From positions 186,001 through 250,000 of the forward strand of contig CAJNOL010000069.1 of assembly GCA_905250125.1 (NCBI GenBank): DNA of 64,000 nucleotides, given 5' to 3'. The first letter of the stretch is position 1. Each line of letters starts with the position of its first letter. Below the pieces are notes generated by a model that made no database searches, was not told where the DNA came from, and was given only the letters and a program-made list of their open reading frames with translations. The translations under genes and the position numbers were made by a program. The DNA comes from Rotaria sordida. Lineage: Eukaryota; Rotifera; Eurotatoria; Philodinida; Philodinidae. Positions 25,031 to 35,450 of the stretch are shown here, piece after piece.

Positions 25031-28000
25031 TCAAGTCTTTGGAATTAGTTCATGAATAGTCGTATTAGGATTTGAAAATCGTACAAGTGTTCCAGAAGTA
25101 TTTGAACCAAGTCGAAATATATGAGGTACCTATTTGAAAAAACACAGTAGAACAAGTTATCAAATAAAAATAAAAATAAGCAGTTTATGAAAAATAAAAT
25201 TATATACTTGAAAAAGTAAAGTTAATGATCCAATTATTGTTACTGTTAAAAAGATAATAAATTGAAGACGATCAATAACAGTTGCAATAAATTTCCATTC
25301 ATCACGTATAGATTCAATTAATGATTCATGTGCACAATGTGCAGCTATATAACGAATATTATCAAGAGCTTGTTTTAATTCTCGTCGCATTTCTTGAATT
25401 TGTATTCGATGATAATGATAATTAGAATCTCGATTAGAATGAATTGGGATAAGACGTTTTCCTTCGTCAAGAAGAAATTTTTGTTTTTCTTTTTGATAAT
25501 GATGATGATGATGATGATGTTTTGAGTGTGAAATTGGTGGTATAAGAATTGTTGATGTTCGACGTTTATCATTAACATAAGCAAGAAAGGAAGTATTTGA
25601 TTCACGATGTATTGGACGATCCTTTATAAAATAAATTAACTTAAATAGAATTATGTTGAATAATTCAATATTTTTGAAAGACAAAATCATTGATTCTTAT
25701 TGTTTGTGTAAGAATTTTATACTATAGCATGATTTTTCTTTATTATTACTCGCAACTTATTAAAAAATTTATGTAGACAACGTGTAACTACGATTTATGA
25801 AATATGTAAACAATCAAGCCTATTTCGTCTGTTGAAATTTATTGAGAGAAACTAAAAAAAAAGATAATTGATTTGCCTGTTTCAAGTTCTTTAAATGAAA
25901 ACATCATTTTTTAATATTGTGAACTTGAGATTTTATCCCAATAGCATTTAAATATTTATTTAATCTGTTTTTTCTGATCTTCTTTGAAATCTATGTGGAT
26001 AATAACTTTATTAGAGTGAAAAGATAAGTTAAAAAAAAATAAAATTGTCGAATTACACAGAACTCTATAATTATCTTTTCTTATATGCATTTGTTTACTT
26101 TTTGTTTTGTTCATTTTTTAAAATGGACTTGCACCAGAAGAAATTTGTTAACTTTCAAAAATAAGGCTTCCTTATATTCATTTAATTCTTGCAGAAAAGT
26201 CTTTGCTCACTAGGAATGCAATGACCTTGAATAGAGCATTACAAAAGTCGTGACCGAAACGCATAGACTAATAGTGAAGATAGATAACGCATGATAAAAC
26301 TTAAGTGATCATAGATTTCATTTTGAATTTTTTCGGATAACAGAAGACCGATGCATCGATGAACACTGCACTGCTATAATTTCATCTCTGTTGCTCATTC
26401 ATCAAGGTCTTATTAATTGTTTATATTCAAATAGAGATATGATAGTGTCGATTTATTGATCATTGACGTTCGAATTCATAGGCAGAAAGATTTGAATGGT
26501 AGTCCAAAACTTTTTTACTTTAAAAAAAAATACTCTTTTCAAAACTTTACGATACTGATTAACACTAAAAGTACAAAAAACGAAATACGTTAATAGTGTC
26601 AGCACTTCAGCGTTTCACCGCCAAACCGGATCATTAGTTACGGTGAACTTCTATATTCGTATCATCAATATTAGAATGAACATCAATTTCAACAAAGCAA
26701 TGTTTCGACGAATCTTATCGCATTTCTATAATATACTTAAATCATTTGTATTTCTCTCATGATTATATAGTCTTTTAAAATTTCCTTCGTTAAAAGATTA
26801 CCTTATCGGCATGGTTTGGTTTTGTTCTTTGCTTTTTATTAATTGTTTCATTTATTGTATGCAAAGGGTTTTCGAGAATAACTGATTGATCAATATTATT
26901 AACAGCTAATGAAAGTTCATAATCTTCACGTCTTTCTCGAAGTATTGGTGATTCCAGCCATAATAAACGTGGAAGTATATGCAAAAAAAGACGTCGTAAC
27001 CACAAAGGCATTGAATGTGTCATTGGTGTACGATAATAAAAATTTGTTATAATTACTGTATTCACTTAAAAAAATAAAATAAAATAACACAAATATGAAC
27101 GAAAACAAAAACAAAACTTTTTCTTAATTTGTTTTTTTTTCTTCTTACCAATAACAAGAACATTAAGTGTAAATGTAAAAAGTAAATATTTGGCTATTAA
27201 TGGAACAACAGCTGATGTTGGTGGTAAAATTTTTGTAACAAGAAGTTGAAAAAGATTTAATGCTAAGAGTATTGACATACATAATGTCATTTTTTCACCA
27301 GCTGCTGTAGGTAAACAAAATACAATACATATAAGAATACCCATTAAACCTGTTGGAACAATTAAATTTACTGTATAATATAATGTTTTACGACTCATTT
27401 TAATTAAGAAAACTATTTCAATATAATCAGGTGCTAAACTTGAAGCATTTGAACGATAATGAACAAATTTACTTGGAATCTATATAATTGAAAAAAAACA
27501 CAGATTCTATGTTTCTATTTTGAATACTTGAAAAAAAAATTCTTCATACACTAATAACATCCCATGTACCACTTTCAAGATAATCATCTTTATATGTTTC
27601 ATCACTAGTTACACTGATTGCTTGTTGTGGTAATAATGTATTTATTTCAACTGTTTTTTCTTGTTCTTCGGGATAATTTGCAAATGTTACTTCTCGAGCA
27701 TTATATGTCCATGATGCAAAACGCATTTCACATTCTTGGGTATCAAATGGAAAAAATTTTACATCAATACGACATGAAGATTTATAGATAGCTGGTGGAA
27801 CCCATTGAACTTCACCTGTATGTACAAGAACTACTTTTGATTTAAATGGTACTTCATAATTTCCATCTATTGATTAAAATTATAAAAAATAAAATAAAAT
27901 TTTATATATAAATAGAGTGACTTCATACCTGCATTATTAAATAAAACAACATCCTAAAGATAAAGAAAAGAAAACTGTATCTTTTGTTTTTCAATAGTAA

Positions 28001-28911
28001 TAAAAAAAAAATTTCTCTAAGCATAAAGCTTGCTTTTAATTTTCTAAATTGATTGTAGATATGTACATTATAAGAGAAAAAAAACGACTAAACACAGTTG
28101 GAATAGTTTTTTTTTATGAGAAATTTATGTTATATGGAAAAAAATCAATCGATTAGTCAAAATTATCAATGATCTGGTTCATTTGATATTTTCTTATGTT
28201 AGATACTATTATTATAGTCTAATATTTCTATTTATTGTAATTATATAGTATTCCTTATATTTTTCATGATTAATATAAATTTTATATCTGTCGATTTGCC
28301 ATTTTACCACTAATTAGTTTCAATTCTAGACGAAATTCGACTTTCATTTTATGATAATTAATTTTTATTAGATAGAAAAATAGTTTGTGACAATGAGACA
28401 GATAAATAACTTACTGGTGTCCAAACATTTGTAAAAGGAACACTAATTTGACGAATATCTCCTAAAAACATTTTTAAACATAATCATTCAAACAAAAGAA
28501 TTTTCTAACCATATCGATCAGGATTCCATCGTAATTGTGAATCATACCTAAAATAATAATTCTACTATTGTCATACATTTTCTAATTTTAAACATACCAT
28601 TTCATATGTAACCATGTATTTGTTTTCATAATTTGTTCTTTTTCATAGACCTATAGAACAATATTTCAATGTACATCAATATTTTTATTTTTAAACATAT
28701 TTACATGAATTAATTGTACTAATAAAAGACCAAATGATACAACAACAGTTTCATTTGAATATTGAGTTGGTCGTACAAGTGGATTATAACCTTGTTCAGA
28801 AAATAAATAATGTATAAGACGATTTTCATCTTCAGATGTTTGAACGTAAGGAAAAAAATAATTACTACCACCCAAAATGATGATAATCACAAGTATAAAT
28901 ATAATCGACAT
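25031..28911 (-). CDS. Nicotinic acetylcholine receptor subunit, non-alpha (Cys-loop channel)
   Basis: Ten exons (28911-28705, 28650-28598, 28547-28510, 28461-28415, 27953-27929, 27866-27550, 27479-27149, 27064-26802, 25621-25208, 25129-25031) join in frame to 597 aa. A signal peptide precedes the ligand-binding domain. The Cys-loop is intact with 13 residues between Cys155 and Cys169 (CRIDVKFFPFDTQEC). Four membrane helices are present; M2 begins with GEK (residues 290-292), the cation-selectivity signature, followed by a leucine-lined helix. Loop C lacks the vicinal cysteines of alpha subunits, loop A has Phe in place of the usual Tyr (VLFNNADG), and the loop D Trp (MKWYDSQLRW) is kept, so this subunit probably supplies the complementary face. 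The M3-M4 cytoplasmic loop includes a run of seven His. M4 matches WKFIATVIDRL. An extra 32-residue tail follows M4. It should form a ligand-gated cation channel with alpha partners. Confidence 0.95.
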
Positions 28912-29705
28912 GAATTTAAATAACTATTATAATACTGTTGGTATATTAATTGAATTTGTCATTCGTAGCAGAATGACTAAAAAGAATTAGATGACGATGT
29001 GTATCAGCTGTCGTTATGACCGTCACAAAAATCTGTCGTTTACAACAAGTAAAAGCCTACATTCAAGCAATGAAAGAAAATTTTTTCTGGATTTCATAGG
29101 ATTGTTATTATAATAGTTAGCTTCATTATACTATACATTCATCTTGTTAGCCATTATTGTTTGAAGACGTAAACCCATAGTTATCAGTCTGTGTTCATGA
29201 GTAGATGATCATTTTTTTTCTCGTTCGAAGAAGAAAAAGAAGAAAAAAAACGATGATGACAAGAAAAAAAGCACGTCAAATAATAAAATCTTGTGTCTCG
29301 TTGCCTTATTCGTCTATAATGATCAAGATCGATCTAAAAGACATAATAAAGAAATGTAGAAAAAAAAAACGTTCTATTCAGAAATGCAAACAAGAACTCT
29401 TTGCAAAATACATAGACAATCAGATAATCGAACGCAAAGAGAGGAAAGAAAGATTAGCAACGGGACATCTTCATATTTACGAGCAAGGCAACCGATAAGT
29501 AATCAATTGAACCAAGTGGTTCCAATCGATGAGAGACTATTGGTATATAGTTAATAAGATTAGTTTAAAGTTTATTTTTATTCGCTTTCTAATTTACACG
29601 CTTGATCATTTATCTTCAACGAAATACAGTTTTCTAAAAATATAAAACCAAAAAAAAACGTGATTCGCAATTTTCTTTGTATTATTCTATGTAAATTAGT
29701 AATAA
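28912..29705. other. Intergenic, no gene supported
   Basis: Between the nicotinic-receptor start and the cysteine-rich peptide gene. The plus-strand frame 29205-29498 is almost all Lys/Arg/Ile from A-rich DNA and has no domain, so I do not count it as a gene. Confidence 0.55.
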
Positions 29706-30014
29706 TTATTTTTTACAATAACAAACAGGTCCCCAATAATCATTTATACATAAACATCTTGTTTTCCTACAACAATCATGTGGTTGACAATGTGATGCAC
29801 ATCGAGGAGATCTTTTCAATATAACTTTTTTTTTGTTATTCATAGATTCATATAGTTTATTTTGCTTTTTTTGATTGATTATTAGAGTTTGAATAATATT
29901 CTGTTTATGATTACGTAAAAATTGAGATTTAATCATAGAATCATTCAATAATTTGTTATCTATATAATTAGGCATAATTACTAATATAATAAACAATACA
30001 ATAATTATATTCAT
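29706..30014 (-). CDS. Secreted cysteine-rich prepropeptide (cystine-knot or EGF-like fold)
   Basis: An intronless 102-aa frame with prepropeptide architecture. Residues 1-20 are a hydrophobic signal sequence (MNIIIVLFIILVIMP). About 48 polar residues follow, ending in a Lys-Arg processing site (VILKR). The remaining 34 residues hold all eight cysteines, spaced C-x3-C-x4-CC-x4-C-x-C-x8-C-x-C. The adjacent CC followed by two C-x-C pairs is typical of inhibitor cystine knot peptides found in arthropod venoms, agouti-like signals and neuropeptides. The last half (CLCINDYWGPVC) also resembles the end of an EGF module. Whether it acts as a hormone, defence peptide or toxin-like effector cannot be told. 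The neighbouring nicotinic receptor is suggestive but proves nothing. Confidence 0.7.
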   Translation of the reverse strand: MNIIIVLFIILVIMPNYIDNKLLNDSMIKSQFLRNHKQNIIQTLIINQKKQNKLYESMNNKKKVILKRSPRCASHCQPHDCCRKTRCLCINDYWGPVCYCKK

Positions 30015-30295
30015 TTGTGTGTGTGTGTACTTTTTTTCTTCTTACTTATAATAAAAAATCTAGTTTTCGTTGCTATGTATATTTCAAAAAAACAAAAAGA
30101 ATTTTATTATATTTCATATTTATTCCTTTAGTGATCATTAGTATAAAATAAAAAAGTATTTGAAAAATAATGATAAAATTCAGAAGTATTTATATTCTAC
30201 TAGAATAGTGAATGTATAGATTTAAAGTAGAGAAAAAAAAGAGTGTCAGTACATTTTATTTTTGCTGAATAATGAACCAAAGCAAAAAAAAGAAG

Positions 30296-31254
30296 TTAAT
30301 CAACGAACAATGTCGGTTCATGGGGTTTGTTTAAACGTTGTTCTTGACGTTGCAGAATATCATATTGTGGAAATGGAGTATGCAAAGGTGAAATAATCGA
30401 GTTTTTACGAGCAACAAATGGTTGTGTATAATAATCATTTTCTTTTCCATCATCGTTATCATTAGTTGGTTCAATTGTTAGATAAGGTTGATAATCATAA
30501 CAACCAGGAAGATGACCATATTCCGAAATAAGTTTTTTTCTAATAGCGTCAGTATCATAGTTATCCATTTTAATTACAAATTCACCAACACCTGGATTTT
30601 TTGTAATCCATGTTAGCTCTGGAATCGGCGGTATTTTTCCATTTTTCACTTTTTGACAATGTGGACAATACTGACAGATACCAGTGTGTTGAAGTGATGT
30701 GACAGAAATTTTTCCATCTAAATTTCTACTTAATTTAGATACAGAACGCGAATCCTTTCGATGTATATCATTTGCCTGTGGATAATCCGTATGTAAAGAC
30801 TGTGTTCTTGAATGTAATTTTGTTCCATTAATCGGATTGTCCGTAGGTGATGATGATGATGATGACGATGAGTGATGATCCCTATTTCCAATAGTATTAT
30901 TATTCAGTTCATCATCTAAAATATAGATAAATATTTATAATTTTAATGAAGTTTTCATTCAAGCTGATTTTAAATACTTGGAGTAGGATTTTCATGTCGT
31001 TCAAGTTCATCTGAATTGTTTGTTTGGTTCGATAGGCGCCTATGTTCGAATGATTCTTGATCATGCTCCGATCGTTTATGCGTCGAAGGTTGTCGATTCT
31101 GATTTGAGCTTGAACGGGGCGAAGCATTAATCGATCGTGGTAGACGCTCTGATACCGATCGCTTTCGACTTTCTGACGTTGATTTAGCCGACAACGTTGG
31201 CGATTTTTGTGGAGAAGCTTGTTGATTTCGTTTTGTACTTGCACCACAACCCAT
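30296..31254 (-). CDS. Predicted N-myristoylated/palmitoylated protein of unknown family
   Basis: Two exons (31254-30978, 30915-30296) join at phase 1 into 298 aa. The N-terminus MGCGAS fits the myristoylation pattern MGxxxS with a palmitoylatable Cys3, so the protein probably sits on the inner face of a membrane. Residues 5-150 are Ser/Arg/Asn-rich and disordered. A CQYCPHCQK motif near residue 177 (two CxxC-like pairs) could bind metal. The C-terminal half seems folded: IPELTWITKNPGVGEFVIKM, then YDTDAIRKKLISEYGHLPGC. I do not recognise it. The start at 31254 is preferred because it creates the acylation motif. Confidence 0.8.
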
Positions 31255-34200
31255 TTTCTATTTTTCAAGTTTAATCGACGAACGAATTGATAATATTTCA
31301 ATAAATGCGACTGTCAAAAGTAACCCCAACGTATATCGATGTTTGATCAATAAGATAAGAATTGAGTTATAGAGAAAAAAATCTTAATAGACACAAGTTC
31401 GTAAGGGTAATAAAAGAGGCAAACAGTATTATATATCATAGTTTGAGTGTCTTGAGTGTGTCAAACTCCTTTTGTTTTTCATATAAACCAAATCATAAAG
31501 CATAATTCAACTAGATTATAACCGATTTTTGATTATTCATATAATTTTTTTTTTCACCTATAAAATAGTGATAAGATACATTTTTCGAATGCAAGCCATC
31601 ATTAAAAAGTAAATGCGTTTGAGACTTATTTTACGATAGATTCTTTATAATACCTTGATCAATTAATCTCTTACGAAGATTTAACTAAATCAATGTTTGA
31701 TTTTAATCTGATAACAAAAAAAAAAGAATTATTACTTAGAAAATTCATTGATTTGTCTAATAAAATCTATCACAATTTAAAAGTTTAGAATCATCATTTT
31801 CGAGACAAAATAATTAAGCTTGATAAAAGTCTTTTCCTCTTTTTTTACCAATGAAAATATATAATTGTTAAATTTATCGAATATTTTTGATTTTTTTCGT
31901 ATTGATAGAAACTAATTGTAAAAAAACCCTAGAACAAAGCATTTTCTATATTATTCTATTTAGAAACAACCGTTTATAAACAATATCAAATTTAATTTTA
32001 TTCATAGACAGAAATAATATTTATATTTAACAATTGGAAGTATTTATAACAGAAAAAAATCTTTTTCTCCTTTTTTTTATCAAACTTCTTACTCATTTCA
32101 AATACTTCTCTATTTCTTTGATCTTCATCTACTTATTTTATATTCAAATATTTGTTGGAGTGCTGCTATAAAACATTTTGTCCACATACAAGATTAATCG
32201 TATGCTATTCAAAACTGTAGTGTTCTATAGAAAAGAAAAAAACCGATAACTTCGCCAAATGTTTGATAGTTTCTCGTTCTTTTAATGTATTTGGTTGTCC
32301 AGAATTCATGATGTTGATTCTAATAACAAATCATCTTTGTATATTGCTTGTAAAAGAAATACTAATCAATTCGAATCTACGTCGATTTTATATAATAAAA
32401 ACAATTGATACAATTTTGAATTACTTAATTACATTTTATCATATAATAGGTGACAGTCTAGAGATTGAATTCAATAAAACAAAAAGGAACTTGTTAGCAC
32501 AACCTCTTTAGAGCTGAAATGTGGAACTCACATGTCTTATTTAGCTTCATTATACTAATAAAAAATATGCAAAGTGTAAAATCCCTAAAAGACTATAGTT
32601 CTTTTGCAATGACAATCTATTGTCAGCAAATGTTGTCTTTTTTATTTCTACATTTCGAACAGATATGTTTTTTTTTTGACTGGTGGTCTTTTTGCTTTAT
32701 TTGTCTTGTTACTATTCGCATGATATTTATTGTCTTTTTTATGGTATTTTCATAATTTACTATCATTCTAATCACTGATGTAATGAATAAATAAGCTTGT
32801 TATGTCTACGAAAGACTTTAACGATCTATTATGTATCTTGGTAAACTCAAAAAGATTGAAATTAATCATTTCAGAAAGCTAGAATTTGATCAGTTCATGT
32901 TGTTCTGTTAGTCATTTGACAGTTGTGAGAAATCAAAGTAAAATCATTGATATCTCTCATATAATCGTTTCTCTGCGCAAAAATTAGAAACTGCATCATT
33001 TGGAATATTGAAAAACATATGTCAGCCATTTTAATTTCAATTATGATTCTGAAATGTTCTAGAACCTCCTAAGTCTTGTTATCAATGTCGTTAAGTGTCT
33101 TTAATCCCGGCTGTGAAGGCCAGTAATGAGAAGAGTGGATGACCTTTAACCCTGTTTACTAGGGCCTGAGGAAGGAGGAAGGTAAAGCCCATTAGATCAA
33201 AAAATTCCAGATCCTGACTTGATCAACTGAGCGCTTTTGAGACTCAGATCAAGTTGATCAAACGTGTTCGGATCCACTTGAATTATATTATGATACTTGC
33301 AACGAAATTTTCTGATCAGAATAGAATAGCTGCTTCGAAGATAGTAAATACTTTTTTCCGATTTTTTGTACTCGGTGACTAGTGCACCCTACATATTTCT
33401 CACCCAAGCCGTCTGAGATAAGTATAGAGTGGAGCCCATCGTGTTCCAAGTTTTCAGATCACAAACCGACTGAGTCCAACCCAACGGACTCTAATGGGAG
33501 AGCTGCAAAAATTTCAATTTAAACTTCTATTCACTATTATTTCCTTCGAAAATATACGTGAGTTCCGCAAAACACTTCTAACAGAAGTGTATAATCAGAA
33601 TATGAAATCTTGAAAGATTTGGCTGTTATTATTCGACGTCATGAATATTTGTGTATATTTCGCAAACAAAAATTCCAATTCGACAGTTTGAAGACTTCAT
33701 ACTAAAATATTCATTTAATTCAATTAATTATTGTCCTTTTGTTTTTGCCTAAAAAAAAACGCATCATCTTTCTAGATTTTGTCTTATATATAGAACAGAA
33801 ATGTTATAGAAATTTATTTCCACTTTACGATCATTGTATCCAATTATCGAATCATTATCTTGAATAAATGTACAATTCTAAACCAACCAACATTATTCTT
33901 TTATACACTTGAATGAAAACTTTGCTAATTATCATTGAAAATAAAATTATCCTTGTCAAAAAAAACAAAGAAAAGAACTTGCATACAACTGTCATTTATT
34001 CTCACAAATAATTTTGAATTCATGAAATGAATTCATTCATTTCAATCCATACATTCTAATTGTCATCTTCTCTTTCTTCATATGTATATTTATACGTCCA
34101 AGATTGAGATCAACAACATACAAAACACCGCATGATAGATGGATAGATTCATTGAATATTCTGATAAACAAACAAAAATAAATATCATGAATTTCTATCA

Positions 34201-34409
34201 GAAAGATCTTCATATAAATATTAAAAGTCAAACAATGAAATTATCTTTTAACTAATCATTTATATCCCATGTATCTATACATACATTATAACTCAGATAT
34301 ATATTTGACAAAACAAGAAGAACAACAATGGTAATAAAAAAAACAAAAGCAAAGAATCACTGTTACAAAGGAACAAAACAGTCAAACAAAAAACAAAAAA
34401 CAAAGTATT
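31255..34409. other. 3.2-kb intergenic region with a GC-richer island
   Basis: No gene is supported; short frames at 32263-32511 and 32519-32755 are AT-driven. The segment from about 33060 to 33510 is clearly GC-richer than its surroundings and contains short inverted repeats (for example TTGATCAACTGAG at 33219-33231 against CTCAG...GTTGATCAA at 33243-33261). It may be the remnant of a mobile element. Confidence 0.5.
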
Positions 34410-35450
34410 TCAAGTTCGTCTCATATAAAAAGCGCCGAGTGTGAGCACACCTATAAGAAAACAAAAGATGAATATATCATGCTGTTCACATATAATTAGT
34501 TTTTATTCTTTCAAACCGGATAAAGTACATATATACATTATGCTCGTTATCACATTAGCCTAGTAGGTGGGAAGAATGAAGATTCATGCATCTTGATTGT
34601 TTAATGGATTGTCCCTATTACTTGTATGTTAGAGCAAAAGCTATTATCCTCTCAATATATATCACATCTGTCTATTGGACTCAGTTCTTCTCCTCCCAAA
34701 GGCATAATGTTGTCACGCATACGTGCCTTTTGCTACTAATCTGTTATTCTAACACATATCTAATCACCTGTCGTATGTGACACGCCTTTTCTAAGGATTC
34801 TATTCGATTAATGTATATAGAATAATAAGAATATTTTTTTTTTAGTATTGTTATAAAAGGTCAAATACTAACCGATAGTTCCAAGTATACCAGCATAACG
34901 ACCAATTGAATTTCGTCGTTGTAGTGCTTTATCATAAAATTTTAAACAGCCAGCCTTTTCAAAGAAAAAACAAAAGTTTGATATATTTCTTTTTTGACAA
35001 AGAAAATTCTTTTACCCAATAATTTTGACTTTGAAGCCATGTTTGAAGATTAGAATCAATAAAATCTGTTGTCCAATCAATAATAGTTGATTTAATTAAA
35101 TTTGGTGATAAATTATTATTGTTTAATTGTTGTATAATATGTTCAGCTAACACAGCTGAATATGCTATAAATGTTATAATACGTCCCCACGTTATAACAC
35201 CATCACTAAATAATTCGTTTGCTATTTCATTATGAATAATTCGTATATTATCTAATGTTTGTAAATCAATTGCTGATGACAAACGATAATTAAATGTTGG
35301 TTGTTGAGAACGATAAGTTGCTTCACAATCACTAGCTATTTTACGTACAATTAAAAATAAACGATCTGTTGTTATTTTATTACTTAAACGCCAATCGAAA
35401 TAATCAGTTACAATTGAACGAGTTGTTGTTGGACTATCATTAGCACCCAT
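34410..35450 (-). CDS. Multidomain Bcl-2 family apoptosis regulator (MCL-1/Bcl-2-like)
   Basis: Three exons (35450-35016, 34954-34873, 34450-34410) join in frame to 185 aa. Domains in order: a BH4-like segment (SIVTDYFDWRLSNKI, residues 12-26); a BH3 match (LFLIVRKIASD, residues 31-41, with the invariant Asp); BH1 (LFSDGVITWGRIITFIAY, residues 80-97); BH2 (WLQSQNYW, residues 138-145); and a C-terminal anchor (YAGILGTIGVLTLGAFYMRRT) suited to the outer mitochondrial or ER membrane. The presence of BH1-BH4 and a tail anchor suggests an anti-apoptotic member. The BH1 spacing DGVxxWGR resembles MCL-1. The usual Asn of NWGR is Thr here (Thr87). Pro- or anti-apoptotic activity cannot be settled by sequence alone. 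Confidence 0.9.

Noticed and set aside
29205-29498. 97-aa plus-strand frame rich in Lys and Arg
   Set aside because: The composition follows from A-rich DNA, with no domain, splice partner or conserved motif.
30912-31301. 129-aa minus-strand frame overlapping the myristoylated-protein exon
   Set aside because: It is an alternative frame; the other frame has the MGCGAS start and splices in phase to a second long exon.
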